Source: UBA6115 sp050953005 (GTDB lineage: Bacteria > Bacillota > Clostridia > Christensenellales > Aristaeellaceae). From it: a stretch of DNA of 64,000 nt. The notes under the pieces are model-generated. The model saw only the letters and a program-made list of their open reading frames with translations. It was not told the origin of the DNA and searched no databases. Each line of letters starts with the position of its first letter. The first letter of the stretch is position 1. Location of the stretch: the NCBI GenBank assembly GCA_050953005.1, contig JBMNLV010000001.1:62001-126000 (forward strand). The letters run 5' to 3'. A program made the position numbers and the translations under genes. Positions 8,984 through 18,112 of the stretch are shown piece after piece.

Positions 8984-10138
8984 TTAGTTTGTTTGCAACA
9001 ACCATATAGCGCTGAGCACCATGTTACAGTCGTAATACAATCTTAGTTCATTTTTCTGTATTGGATAGCTGTCCATCGTCCCGGTTTCCAGACCATATAA
9101 CTCAGCAACGACCTGCGGCATATCCAGACTGGCTGCCGGTTGTCCGAGTACAGACAAGGCTTTTTCTCTTTTTGTGCGCCCAGTGATCAAGCCATGCAGG
9201 TTCATGCGATGTGACAGCAATCCGGACAAATTTTGTCCATCAAGAGACAGCGCCAACGTACCTCGGAAGCTGTCATCCTCAAGCTGGTAGGCCTGACCAT
9301 CGGGAAAACCTTCCGGGTCATATTGCAAAGAGTTCCGTTCGATCAAACCAGCCATGGTTTCCCCCAACACAGCGTCCATCCCGGGCAGCTTGCCGGCTGT
9401 AATATCTGCTTGAATCGCGTTTTGGCTATTTGTGTCAGGTTGCAATCCGGAAGATACGCCCAAGGCGGTCAGCAGAGCGTTATCTTCCAGATTTAGAATG
9501 TCCTCTAATTCAAAATAGTGAAAATATATAGAAGCGCTCTTTCCAGACAGCCAAGTCAAGCTTCCTGTCGGATAATAAAAGCTAATGCCTGAACTGCTAA
9601 GAAGAAAGCGTTCCGCTGGAAAAGGATGCAAAGCGTCCAGATTCAGATAGTTGGACAAATCAGCGGACAAAGCCTCAAACACCATTTTTCCCAGCCATTC
9701 TGCCACATGTTCCGGATCGTGAAAGAGCATCTCAAGCGTTAAGGGCTGCCCGTTGGCTAAGTCGAACTGCAAGGGAATGTACTGGTGTCCAGGCCGTCCG
9801 TTAGGCATACGTCCCTGAGCAGACAAGAGCACACTGTATACATCATGGCCGTTGATAGCGGGCAAGATTTCTGTCCGCGCAGTTACGACAAGTCTGCCTG
9901 TGGTACCGGCTTTCAACTGAGCCAATGTGTTCAAATGTTCTTTTAGCACATCCATGACCACTCGGTTGACTGTGTCAGCTATAAAGGTATTTGCAAGCGA
10001 AATGACCGGTATCTCTATATAAGATTCGCCAACCTCTTCGCGCTGTATACTGATGATTGTCATGGAATCAACCGCCATTGAAGGCGCAGAAAAGGCCAGC
10101 GCACATACCAGTATCAACAATAAGACTTGTGCTTTCAT
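8984..10138 (-). CDS. Exported protein with RsiV-like DUF3298 domain
   Basis: 384 residues with a signal peptide (MKAQVLLLILVCALAFSAPS). I chose ATG 10138 because AAGGAGG lies just upstream; the longer frame from 10156 would place that site inside the gene. Residues about 30-230 resemble the extracytoplasmic DUF3298/PdaC-N fold: YIEIPVISLAN at the start, GRLVVTARTEILPAINGHDVYSV, then FDLANGQPLTLEMLF and a strand ending ISFYYPTGSL. In RsiV this domain binds lysozyme, but no such role can be claimed here. The C-terminal 140 residues have no recognised domain. A good promoter lies upstream, so it may be transcribed separately from the dUTPase gene. Confidence 0.7.
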   Translation of the reverse strand: MKAQVLLLILVCALAFSAPSMAVDSMTIISIQREEVGESYIEIPVISLANTFIADTVNRVVMDVLKEHLNTLAQLKAGTTGRLVVTARTEILPAINGHDVYSVLLSAQGRMPNGRPGHQYIPLQFDLANGQPLTLEMLFHDPEHVAEWLGKMVFEALSADLSNYLNLDALHPFPAERFLLSSSGISFYYPTGSLTWLSGKSASIYFHYFELEDILNLEDNALLTALGVSSGLQPDTNSQNAIQADITAGKLPGMDAVLGETMAGLIERNSLQYDPEGFPDGQAYQLEDDSFRGTLALSLDGQNLSGLLSHRMNLHGLITGRTKREKALSVLGQPAASLDMPQVVAELYGLETGTMDSYPIQKNELRLYYDCNMVLSAIWLLQTN

Positions 10139-10156
10139 ATCTGCCTCCTTGCTCAT

Positions 10157-10185
10157 ATTCTACCGCAATGCGATAGTTGTTGCAA
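10157..10185 (-). promoter_or_regulatory. Sigma-A type promoter for the RsiV-like gene
   Basis: On the minus strand TTGCAA (10185-10180) is followed after 17 bases by TAGAAT (10162-10157), about 20 bases before the start codon at 10138. Spacing is ideal and both boxes are close to consensus. Confidence 0.55.
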
Positions 10186-10230
10186 GAATGAAACAGTAAG
10201 CAACAATTTTGTCATGAGCTCAAACTGTGT

Positions 10231-10590
10231 TCAAAAGGAACTATAGCCGGGTTTCTGACTTCTGCCTTCCTGGCGGGCAATGTTTTCAGCATTCTTATCC
10301 ATGTAGATCCGGTACATTTCCTCGGCATCCAGTCCGGCTGTCAAGCACATGCTCAAAAAGAAATGAAGGATGTCCACCAGTTCTTCCTTGAGTGCCGCCT
10401 CATTAAGCTCCTTGGGTTTTTTCCACCACTTGAAATTAACTTCATCCAGCAATTCAGCTAATTCACTAAGCATTGCCAGAGTGTATTTTTGCATCCATAT
10501 CATTGGTGTGATATCTGTCAAACCTCGTTTTTGTTTGATTGTATCATTTAGTATCTGCTGGATAGCCAGCATGTGCTCAAGCCTGTCCAT
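10231..10590 (-). CDS. Dimeric (all-alpha) dUTP diphosphatase
   Basis: Hydrolyses dUTP to dUMP and pyrophosphate, keeping uracil out of DNA and feeding thymidylate synthesis. The 119-residue all-helical protein has the family pattern SELAELLDEVNFKWWK near residues 40-55, in which the acidic residues bind magnesium. The second acidic helix is LKEELVDILHFFLSM, followed by KNAENIARQ. It belongs to the MazG-like dUTPase_2 superfamily rather than the trimeric beta dUTPases. An AAGGAGG site precedes the start, and the gene overlaps the end of the M16 peptidase gene by 14 bases. Confidence 0.85.
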   Translation of the reverse strand: MDRLEHMLAIQQILNDTIKQKRGLTDITPMIWMQKYTLAMLSELAELLDEVNFKWWKKPKELNEAALKEELVDILHFFLSMCLTAGLDAEEMYRIYMDKNAENIARQEGRSQKPGYSSF

Positions 10591-11842
10591 CTCCCCCGCC
10601 TCCTTTATTCAAATATTGACCAATTTTTTTGCCTACCGCAGCTAATACCGGCTCAGAAGAAAGCACCTGCCTGGCAACTCGGTTGATGTCGCTCCGCTTG
10701 ATTTTTCGAAGCATTGCCAGCAGTTCCCGCGGCGCGATAATTCGCTCATGCAGCAGTTGGTTGATGCCCATGGACGCCATACGTTGGTAGGCGCTTTCCA
10801 TACCCAATACAAAACCTGTTTTGATTTGTGCCATTGTCTTCTCAAACTCCTGCCGGCTGATTCCATCCCTTACTACAGCGGCTACTTCCTGCTGAATCAG
10901 GCCCAATACGCGATTGGCCTTCCCCGGCGAACATGCTGCATAGATGGTAAACTCTCCGTTATCAGGGTAAAAGGATGGTCCGGAGTAGATATTGTAGACC
11001 AGCCCGTGTTCCTCGCGAACCTTTTGAAAAAGCCGTGAGGAAACTCCGCCGCCAAAAGCGGCAGAGAAAGCAGCCAGGGCATGCCGGTCTTCATGCAAGC
11101 CGTGAAAGCCTGGATAGTTGATACAAAGGTGTGCCTGCTCTATATCCTTGTCCTTGGTGAAAACCGCAGGGCCTGTCAGCATGATTTGTGCAGGCGCCAG
11201 CTTTCGGCCCTCTCCCAGCCAGCCCAAGAAAGCCTCCTCAGCCCAGGCAATCAGCTGTTCGGGTTTAAAATGACCAGCAACTGACAGCACAGTGTTCCCT
11301 GGTATATAATAAGCCTGTCGGAAGGTCTTCAGGTTTGCCAATGTGTAGGACGAGACGGCCTCTTTACTGCCCAGGATGGTGCGCGAAAGTGTTTGGCCAG
11401 GATAAAGTTTTTCGTGCAAAAGGTTAAAAACAAGATCCTCAGGGCTGTCCGTCTCCATGTCGATTTCTTCAAGAATCACCTGACGCTCGCGCTCAAAGTC
11501 TTCTTCAGTTGCCTGCGGATTTACCAGCATGTCCGACAATAGGTCCAAAGCTTTTTTGAGATCCTTGTCAGTTGTATGTGCATAGTAAACAGTAGCGGTC
11601 TTGCTGGTGGACGCATTGACATTGCCGCCGATCAGGTCAATTTCCATGGCAATCTGACGTGCGTTTTTTTGTGATGTCCCCTTAAACGCCATATGTTCAA
11701 TGAAATGAGACAGCCCGTTTTGATCAGCTTCCTCCATAATTGAGCCAGCTTTGACAAATAAACCGATTGCCACACTGCGCAGGTAAGGCAGGCGCTCCAT
11801 CATGATGACCAAGCCGTTTGGCAGGATATGTGTTTGAATCAT
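10577..11842 (-). CDS. M16 family zinc peptidase (insulinase/MPP-like, YmxG type)
   Basis: 421-residue processing-peptidase homologue. The inverted zinc motif HFIEH lies near residue 46 and the downstream glutamate in the region EEDFERERQVILEEIDM, as usual for M16 enzymes. The second half holds the degenerate M16 C-domain with AFGGGVSSRLFQKVREEHGLVY. Bacterial members of this branch lie next to pnp, as here, but their substrate is unknown. The start follows CAGGAG closely, and a strong hairpin separates it from pnp. Confidence 0.9.
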   Translation of the reverse strand: MIQTHILPNGLVIMMERLPYLRSVAIGLFVKAGSIMEEADQNGLSHFIEHMAFKGTSQKNARQIAMEIDLIGGNVNASTSKTATVYYAHTTDKDLKKALDLLSDMLVNPQATEEDFERERQVILEEIDMETDSPEDLVFNLLHEKLYPGQTLSRTILGSKEAVSSYTLANLKTFRQAYYIPGNTVLSVAGHFKPEQLIAWAEEAFLGWLGEGRKLAPAQIMLTGPAVFTKDKDIEQAHLCINYPGFHGLHEDRHALAAFSAAFGGGVSSRLFQKVREEHGLVYNIYSGPSFYPDNGEFTIYAACSPGKANRVLGLIQQEVAAVVRDGISRQEFEKTMAQIKTGFVLGMESAYQRMASMGINQLLHERIIAPRELLAMLRKIKRSDINRVARQVLSSEPVLAAVGKKIGQYLNKGGGGDGQA

Positions 11843-11856
11843 ATGTCTCCTGATTC

Positions 11857-11886
11857 AAACGGCTTGCCGCCATGGGCAAGCCGTTT
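11857..11886 (-). other. Hairpin between pnp and the M16 peptidase gene
   Basis: AAACGGCTTGCC and its complement pair over 11-12 bp around a short loop between the pnp stop and the next start. No T tract follows in the direction of transcription, so it may be an RNA processing or stability element rather than a full terminator. Confidence 0.5.
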
Positions 11887-11906
11887 GTTAGATGGTTGTT
11901 ATTATT

Positions 11907-14081
11907 TTAGCTACTGCGGCGTGGCGGGCGGCTGTCACGGCGCGGCGGTCTGCCTCCTCCTTCACCGGAACCCGAACGGTTAAAGCTGCGCGGTTTGTAT
12001 TCCATATCGTTGCGCAACAGATTGATACGGCCCTGGGCGTCGATTTCGCTAACCTTGACCTCGACCATATCACCAATAGAAAGCACATCCTCGACCTTTT
12101 CCACACGCTCATTGGCCAGTTTAGAAATATGCAGCAAACCATCCTTGCCTGGAAGCAGCTCAATAAAAGCACCTAATGTGCTTAAAATCCGCACTACTTT
12201 ACCCTCATAAACCTCGCCAACCTCTACATCCTTGGCAATACCTTCGATAATGCGGCGCGCTTTGGCAGCCGATTCTTCATCCGGAGTTGCAATAGCTACA
12301 CGGCCGTCATCCTCAATGTCAATCTTAACGCCTGTGTCAGCGATGATCTTGTTGATCATTTTGCCACCCGGTCCAATCACTTCGCGGATTTTATCCGGGT
12401 TGATGAAGAAGGTAATGATCTTGGGTGCGTATTTGCTTAATTGCGCACGTGGCTCAGGCAAGGCTTGCAGCATGGTTTCCAGTATGTGCAGTCTGCCTTT
12501 AAGTGCCTGCTCCAGCGCGCGTTTGAGGATAACGCGGTCAATGCCCTTGATCTTTATGTCCATTTGAATGGCAGTGATGCCGTTCATAGTGCCGGCCACT
12601 TTGAAATCCATATCACCAAGGAAGTCTTCCAAACCTTGAATATCACTGAGCACTGCTACCTTGCCGGATTGTTCATCCTTGATCAAACCCATTGCGATAC
12701 CGGCAACCGGTGCCTTGATGGCAACACCTGCGTCCATCAATGACAGGGTGCTGCCGCATACTGAAGCCATGGAGGAGGAACCGTTGCTGGAGAGAATCTC
12801 ACTCACCAGCCGCAGAGCGTAAGGAAACTCGTCTTCATTGGGAATGACCGGCTCCAGCGCACGCTCCGCCAAAGCACCGTGGCCAATTTCACGGCGACCA
12901 GGAGAACGCATGCGGCCTGCCTCGCCGGTGGCATATGGAGGCATGTTGTAGTGATGAATATAGCGCTTTGAATCCTCGTTGGACAATCCGTCAAGAATCT
13001 GCACATCACGCAAACTGCCTAATGTGGTTACTGTCAGCGCCTGTGTCTGTCCGCGTGTAAAAACTGCGCTGCCATGAGTCCGTGGCAAAATACCCACCTC
13101 ACACCAAATGGGGCGAACTTCTTCTTCGCCGCGGCCATCAGGGCGGATGCTCTCGTTGAGGATCTTGCGGCGCATTACTTTCTTGTTAAGCTCATAAAGG
13201 GCTTCTGAGACCTCAGCTTCACGCCCGGGGAAAACCTCTTCAAAATGAGCTATGACCTCAGCCCTGACTTGCTCCTCCCGCTCATGACGCTCAGCACGCT
13301 CAAAGGTAGAAAAGATATATTCTGCTTTTTCGTAGGCATACTCTTCTACGGCCTGCATAACGTCATCTCCGGTCGTAACCAGAGGAAACTCCTGCTTGGG
13401 TTTTCCGATTTCGGCAATGATGGTCTCTTGAAATGCGACAAGTTCGCGAATGGCGTCATGCGCAAACAATATAGCCTCCAGCATAACTTCTTCGCTGAGC
13501 TCATTGGCGCCAGCTTCCACCATCATAATGGCATCCTTTGTGCCGGATACCACAAGATGCAGATCGCTCTGGGCACGTTGTTCCTCATCAGGGTTTAAAA
13601 TCAACTGCTTGTTGACACGGCCAACCAACACAGAACCCGTTGGGCCACTCCAGGGAATCTGGCTGACACACAGCGCAATGGAAGAACCCAGCATGGCAGG
13701 AATATCAGGCGGATTGTTGGTGTCCACTGACAGCGCGGTAGCTACAATTTGCACATCGTTGCGCATCCCTTGCGGGAAAAGGGGGCGCAGCGGCCGGTCA
13801 ATTAAGCGGCAAGTCAACACTGCCTTTTCTGTTGGACGGCCTTCACGTTTAATGAAGCCGCCGGGAATCTTGCCAACTGCATAGAGTTTCTCTTCAAAAT
13901 CCACGCTTAGCGGGAAGAAATCCACTCCTTCGCGTGCCTTGTCAGATACAGTAGCGTTGACCAGAATGGCAGTGTCGCCATAGCGTACAAGCACTGAACC
14001 TGCAGATTGTTCCGCATAGCGGCCAAACTCAAAGCTGAGTGTCCGGCCGGCAAACTCCATTGAATATGTTTTGTGTTCCAT
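11907..14081 (-). CDS. pnp: Polyribonucleotide nucleotidyltransferase (PNPase)
   Basis: Phosphorolytic 3'-to-5' exoribonuclease of RNA turnover. About 724 residues from ATG 14081, which follows GAAGGAGAG; the frame extends ten codons further but the family begins at MEHKTYSMEFAGR. Two RNase PH domains are present, with GGFIKREGRP and RPLRPLFP in the first and GRREIGHGALAERAL plus SNGSSSMASVCG in the second. A KH domain (INPDKIREVIGPGGKMI) and an S1 domain (GEVYEGKVVRI to GLLHISKLANERV) follow, then an Arg/Gly-rich tail. It lies just downstream of rpsO, the typical bacterial arrangement. Confidence 0.97.
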   Translation of the reverse strand: MEHKTYSMEFAGRTLSFEFGRYAEQSAGSVLVRYGDTAILVNATVSDKAREGVDFFPLSVDFEEKLYAVGKIPGGFIKREGRPTEKAVLTCRLIDRPLRPLFPQGMRNDVQIVATALSVDTNNPPDIPAMLGSSIALCVSQIPWSGPTGSVLVGRVNKQLILNPDEEQRAQSDLHLVVSGTKDAIMMVEAGANELSEEVMLEAILFAHDAIRELVAFQETIIAEIGKPKQEFPLVTTGDDVMQAVEEYAYEKAEYIFSTFERAERHEREEQVRAEVIAHFEEVFPGREAEVSEALYELNKKVMRRKILNESIRPDGRGEEEVRPIWCEVGILPRTHGSAVFTRGQTQALTVTTLGSLRDVQILDGLSNEDSKRYIHHYNMPPYATGEAGRMRSPGRREIGHGALAERALEPVIPNEDEFPYALRLVSEILSSNGSSSMASVCGSTLSLMDAGVAIKAPVAGIAMGLIKDEQSGKVAVLSDIQGLEDFLGDMDFKVAGTMNGITAIQMDIKIKGIDRVILKRALEQALKGRLHILETMLQALPEPRAQLSKYAPKIITFFINPDKIREVIGPGGKMINKIIADTGVKIDIEDDGRVAIATPDEESAAKARRIIEGIAKDVEVGEVYEGKVVRILSTLGAFIELLPGKDGLLHISKLANERVEKVEDVLSIGDMVEVKVSEIDAQGRINLLRNDMEYKPRSFNRSGSGEGGGRPPRRDSRPPRRSS

Positions 14082-14117
14082 TCTTTCTCTCTCCTTCAAT
14101 TGGGCCTGCACACATTA

Positions 14118-14160
14118 CATGCCCTTCCATACAAAAAGGCCGAAACCCTTTTGCCGGGTC
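14118..14160 (-). terminator. Probable intrinsic terminator/attenuator between rpsO and pnp
   Basis: On the minus strand GAGACCC and GGGTTTC can pair around a short loop, followed a few bases later by a TTTTT run. This position, after rpsO and before pnp, commonly holds a leaky terminator that sets their ratio. Confidence 0.45.
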
Positions 14161-14178
14161 TCGACCGCTTGTTTCCCT

Positions 14179-14442
14179 TTACTTGCGCAGTTCTAGCTCG
14201 GCAATCAGGTTGCGGTAGCGTTCAATATCAGTGCGCATCAGATAGTCCAGTAAACCTCTGCGCTGACCTACCATCAGCAGTAAGCCGCGGCGGCTGTGGT
14301 GATCTTTTGTGTTAAGTTTGAGGTGTTCATTAAGATGGTTGATGCGCTCTGTCAACAAAGCAACCTGCACCTCAGGTGAACCGGTGTCGCCCTCGTGACG
14401 GGCAAACTGACTAATAATCTGGGCCTTTTTTTCCTTATCCAT
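14179..14442 (-). CDS. rpsO: Ribosomal protein S15
   Basis: 87 residues, the standard S15 length. It binds the central domain of 16S rRNA early in 30S assembly. Recognisable stretches are ARHEGDTGSPEVQVALLTER and LNTKDHHSRRGLLLMVGQRR. It begins at ATG 14442 after GGAGGAA and has its own promoter and a leader of about 100 bases, where S15 autoregulation often acts. pnp follows. Confidence 0.97.
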   Translation of the reverse strand: MDKEKKAQIISQFARHEGDTGSPEVQVALLTERINHLNEHLKLNTKDHHSRRGLLLMVGQRRGLLDYLMRTDIERYRNLIAELELRK

Positions 14443-14547
14443 GGGTTCCTCCTTGTTCGCGGATGGCGCCGCTTCTTAATCCCCGCGAGCACAGCAAGGC
14501 GTTGGAGAATCGCAGACCCGTGCAGGCGGATAAATGCCACGCGTGAT

Positions 14548-14576
14548 ATTCTACCATAGCATTTCACCCTTGTAAA
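14548..14576 (-). promoter_or_regulatory. Sigma-A type promoter for rpsO-pnp
   Basis: Minus-strand TTTACA (14576-14571) and TAGAAT (14553-14548) are separated by exactly 17 bases. Transcription would start near 14541, giving a leader of about 100 bases before rpsO. Confidence 0.6.
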
Positions 14577-14705
14577 CCCAACGCTTTCTTGAATTTCCGT
14601 ATCCGATGTTGAGGTACGATACATAGGTAACACTTAGGGGAAAGAAAGCAGAGAGACTTTGGTAGAATGGTTTCCCCAAACAAAACTACTGAAGGAGCTC
14701 TCTGC

Positions 14706-15622
14706 ATGAACAAGTTAACTCAGGATGCGCACTGGCGTCAACAGATGATGTTGTATTGCCAGAACCATGGATTGACAAAGACCTCAATTCGCTACCATGT
14801 AAGCCGGAAATGTGTATGGAAATGGCGAAATCGCTGGGATGGGACCTGGCAAAGCCTTGTGGAGCGCAAGCGAAGTCCCCATACCAGCCCACGCAAACAA
14901 AGCCGCAGCGAGGAGAATCTGGTAAAGCGTTATGGAAGGAAGTACCGTGAAGATCTGCTGCTGGGATACCAAAAGGCCACGAACTATGGATACACACGAA
15001 GCTATGGCTGCTTCAAACGGACAGTGAACAGGCTGCTTGGGAAATCGACTGTCAAGAAACGGAAGGAACGCAAGCCCAAGCCCTACCAACGCGCAGACTA
15101 TCCTGGTCAGAAACTGCAGTTGGATGTGAAGTATGTGCCTTCGTACTGTGTGTTGGATGGCGGGAAATACTATCAGTTTACGGCCAAGGACGAATGCAGC
15201 CGCTGGACCTATCGTGAGATGTACGATGAGCACAGCACGTACAGCGCGCGGGACTTTCTGGAGAAGCTGGTAAGGCGATCACCCTTCCCCATCAGAGCGA
15301 TACAGACAGACAATGGAACGGAGTTCACGAATGCGCTGCTGGTCACCAAATCCAAACACAAGACGCTGTTTGAGCAGGCGTTGCAGGACATGGGGATAGC
15401 GTACCACCGCATCCGGATCGCCACACCCCGGCATAACGGCAAGGTTGAGCGTCAGCACCGAACGGATGAGCTAAGGTCTACCGGAAGATGCGGATGTACA
15501 GTCTGGAGGATGGAAGAAAACAGTTGGCCAGGTACCAGGCTGTGTCTAACGATTACATCATGACCTGTCTTGGGATGAGCTCGCCCAATAAAGTGCTGGG
15601 CCTTTATCATGGGGTGATGTAA
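14706..15622 (+). pseudogene. IS481-like DDE transposase, frameshifted near its end
   Basis: ATG 14706 follows GGAG. The N-terminus carries a helix-turn-helix (TSIRYHVSRKCVWKWRNRW) for end binding. The integrase core shows the DDE triad: D in LDVKYVP, D in IQTDNGTEF and E in HNGKVERQHRTDE. Close to 15477 one base seems lost (GGTCT where GGTTCT would read ELRFYRKM). After that point the correct continuation, with YSLEDGRKQLARYQ and GMSSPNKVLGLYHGVM, lies in the next frame and stops at 15620-15622. As written, translation instead ends at 15563 with an unrelated tail. Catalytic residues precede the shift. Confidence 0.85.
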
Positions 15623-15673
15623 TCAAGGCTCAATGTCGAGCCATTGAGCCGCCCTGAATTCTACCAAGGAAGC

Positions 15674-15728
15674 GGTGTCAAGGTCAGGTAGTATTTGCTT
15701 CGCAAATCTCCACCTTTCCCTTGACACC
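15674..15728. repeat. 55-bp nested palindrome inside the IS right end
   Basis: GGTGTCAAGG (15674-15683) pairs with CCTTGACACC (15719-15728), and within it ATTTGC-TTC-GCAAAT (15693-15707) forms a second nested stem. It could be the transposase terminator or a small REP-like hairpin carried by the element. Confidence 0.55.
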
Positions 15729-15811
15729 GGGCTGCTGCCAGAATTGCGCCCATTGTGTTACCTATGTTTGACACTCCTACACCCTTAAAAGAAACACAAT
15801 CGCAACAATTG

Positions 15812-15840
15812 TTTACAATAAAGAAATAATATGGTATCAT
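15812..15840 (+). promoter_or_regulatory. Promoter of the SH3/peptidoglycan-binding protein
   Basis: TTTACA (15812-15817) and TATCAT (15835-15840) with a 17-base spacer, about 30 bases ahead of the GTG start. A perfect palindrome AACAATTGTT overlaps the -35 side and could be an operator. Confidence 0.5.
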
Positions 15841-15871
15841 GTGCTCACCAATAATGATAAGGAGTGCACTG

Positions 15872-18064
15872 GTGAAGCGCGATCGGAATTCTCTCACTGC
15901 CTGGCTGCTTGCCGTTCTGATGCTGTTGCCTGTTGTGCCCGGAGCTGCGGTTGATTTTGAGACACTGCGCCCCGGCCATCAGGGGGAGCAGGTCCGGGCG
16001 ATGCAATCTGCCCTGCGCCATTTGGGTTATTCCCTGGGAGTGGATGGCAAGTATGGTCCGCAGACTGAGGAGACCGTGACCGCTTTTCAGCGTGTGAACC
16101 GTCTCAAGCCTGACGGATTGGCCGGCAACCTGACCTTGAATGAGCTATATCGCCAGGTGCCGCAGTTTATGCCGGAAGACCAGTCCCCGCCCACATCAAC
16201 ACAGCTACCCGCGTCCACGGATATACCCATATCCCGGGCGCCTGCAGCCCCGGATGGGGGCAAGAGTGCCACGGTATATACCGCCAACAGAGGTTCCCTC
16301 AACCTTCGCAGCCGTCCCTCCCGTGGCAATACCACCATCGCGCAGCTGCCGTTTGGCACACAGGTTGCTGTTCTGAGTGTTCAGGGCGCCTGGACCCAGG
16401 TCATCGCCCAGGGGCAGCATGGTTATGTGCAGTCCTCCTTCTTGCGCTTTGGGACACAGCCTGCCAACCCGGTTGCCTCACCACAGCTATCCCGGGATGA
16501 AACACCCACTCCATCGGACACCCCGCCACCGATAGTTGAACAGACCGCCACATCATCCGAGGCCATGGTGTATACTGTCAACCGCGGCAGCCTCAACCTG
16601 CGGGACCGCGCTTCCTATGCCGGAAAAGTTTTGTATCAAATTCCTTATCGCACGGTGGTGCAGGTGCTTTCCAGGAAGGGAACCTGGTCACAGGTATCCT
16701 ACCGTGGCACCGTAGGATATGTGGTAGACAGCTTCTTAACCTATCAGATATCACAAACCACCCAAGCGCCAGCCGGCACCATACAGCCGGCGCAGACAGA
16801 GAGCCCTCAGGCGCCGGTTCAGGGGATGATGGCCTTTGTCAGCACACAAAACAGACGTGCCCTCAATTTTCGCAGTACCCCCAGCCAGGGAAACAACATC
16901 ATTGGACAGTTGCCCAATGGCGCAGCCCTGTCAGTGTTAAGCAGGGGGGAGACTTGGTGTGAGGTGGAGTACAACGGGTGCCGCGGCTTTGTGATGAGTT
17001 CTTTCCTGCGTTTTGACACAAAGCAAACGCAGGAGCCTGCGCCCGCGCAGGAAGTTACTCCAACGCCCACCGTATCGCCCACGCCCAGCCCACAGCCAAG
17101 CCAGGCGCCTCTCTTTTCCAGGACGCTTCGACTCAATGACAGCGGCGAGGATGTCAGCTTGCTGCAGGAGTGTTTGATCGCGCTTAAGTATACTGTGTCA
17201 CGCACCGGTGTGTATGATAGTATGACCCGCGAAGCGGTTACGCATTTCCAACTGCAAAACGGTTTGACAAGCGATGGTATTTTTGGCAGCGCGAGCTCCG
17301 CTGTGCTCCTGTCCGGCAATGCGCGCAGCGCGGACAGCCCGCCTTTGTCCTATAAGACCCTGCGCATTGATAACCGCGACCCGGCGGACGGCTCCCTGAG
17401 CACCATGCAGAAGGCTTTGTCGGATTTGGGTTATCCGCTCACGGTCAACGGCCGGTTTGACATTCCCACTCACCAGGCGGTTGTCGCGTTCCAGCAGCGC
17501 AATGGCCTGCCCATTTCAGGCATTGCCACACCCATTACCCAATCCACCCTATATTCCGGTTCCGCCAAGCCTTATTCGACGCCGGTGGAAAGTCTGGATG
17601 CCGAGCTGGGCAAGGGCGGCGGTCCCTCAACATCCCAGGTCAAGCTGCTGCACTGGTTTAACGAGATCAAGCCGCGTGTGGGCGCCGGTCAGCGGGTGAC
17701 GGTCTATCATCCTTCCAGTGACACCAGTTTCACGCTGCGTTTTTATTCCCTGGGGAACCATGCGGATTCCGAGCCCGCCACCTGGCAGGACACTCAGCTG
17801 ATGAACCGCGCTTTCGGTACGCCTTCATGGAACATCAACACGGTGTATGTAAAATTACCGGATGGCCAATGGACATTGGCTGCCATGCACAACCGGCCGC
17901 ATCTGACTGGCGCCGTCATCAACAATGGCTTTGGGGGACACCTGTGTGTCCATTTCCTGCGCGATATGGACGAGGTGCTGCGCAATGACCCGGATTATGG
18001 CGCTTCCAACCAGCGCGCCATCCGCAAAGCCTGGCTGTCCATGACAGGGGAAACCGTCAACTAA
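15872..18064 (+). CDS. Exported multi-domain protein: peptidoglycan-binding and triple bacterial SH3 domains
   Basis: About 730 residues from GTG 15872 (AAGGAG seven bases upstream). Order: signal peptide (LTAWLLAVLMLLPVVPGAA), one peptidoglycan-binding domain (about 33-97, GHQGEQVRAMQSALRHLGY), and three bacterial SH3 domains near 135-193, 232-290 and 318-376. Each SH3 has an LNLRSRPS-like or LNFRSTPS entry and a GYV.SSFL end, with Pro/Thr/Ser-rich linkers between. Two more peptidoglycan-binding domains (about 420-555) and a C-terminal domain of about 150 residues rich in aromatic residues follow (HNRPHLTGAVINNGFGGHLC, with His and Cys that could be catalytic). Likely a cell-wall-associated protein. 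The C-terminal domain recurs in clostridial wall proteins but I cannot name its activity. Confidence 0.8.
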   Translation: MKRDRNSLTAWLLAVLMLLPVVPGAAVDFETLRPGHQGEQVRAMQSALRHLGYSLGVDGKYGPQTEETVTAFQRVNRLKPDGLAGNLTLNELYRQVPQFMPEDQSPPTSTQLPASTDIPISRAPAAPDGGKSATVYTANRGSLNLRSRPSRGNTTIAQLPFGTQVAVLSVQGAWTQVIAQGQHGYVQSSFLRFGTQPANPVASPQLSRDETPTPSDTPPPIVEQTATSSEAMVYTVNRGSLNLRDRASYAGKVLYQIPYRTVVQVLSRKGTWSQVSYRGTVGYVVDSFLTYQISQTTQAPAGTIQPAQTESPQAPVQGMMAFVSTQNRRALNFRSTPSQGNNIIGQLPNGAALSVLSRGETWCEVEYNGCRGFVMSSFLRFDTKQTQEPAPAQEVTPTPTVSPTPSPQPSQAPLFSRTLRLNDSGEDVSLLQECLIALKYTVSRTGVYDSMTREAVTHFQLQNGLTSDGIFGSASSAVLLSGNARSADSPPLSYKTLRIDNRDPADGSLSTMQKALSDLGYPLTVNGRFDIPTHQAVVAFQQRNGLPISGIATPITQSTLYSGSAKPYSTPVESLDAELGKGGGPSTSQVKLLHWFNEIKPRVGAGQRVTVYHPSSDTSFTLRFYSLGNHADSEPATWQDTQLMNRAFGTPSWNINTVYVKLPDGQWTLAAMHNRPHLTGAVINNGFGGHLCVHFLRDMDEVLRNDPDYGASNQRAIRKAWLSMTGETVN

Positions 18065-18083
18065 GACTGTTAGATTTGATTGT

Positions 18084-18110
18084 ATACCGCTTTTGTCAAG
18101 GTGGCGGTAT
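18084..18110. terminator. Terminator between convergent wall-protein and rtcB genes
   Basis: ATACCGC (18084-18090) and GCGGTAT (18104-18110) form a stem, with T-rich sequence after it on the plus strand and an AT-rich side on the other. It can serve both convergent genes. Confidence 0.5.
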
Positions 18111-18112
18111 TC

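Larger units (their letters stand above)
14621..15767 (+). mobile_element. Insertion sequence with DDE transposase (IS481/IS3-like), about 1.15 kb
   Basis: Bounded by a perfect 13-bp inverted pair: ACATAGGTAACAC at 14621-14633 and GTGTTACCTATGT at 15755-15767. It encloses one DDE transposase gene. No clear target duplication is visible in the immediate flanks, so the exact ends may be a few bases off. It lies in the gap between the divergent rpsO and SH3-protein promoters. The transposase is frameshifted, so this copy is probably not self-mobile if the sequence is right. Confidence 0.8.
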
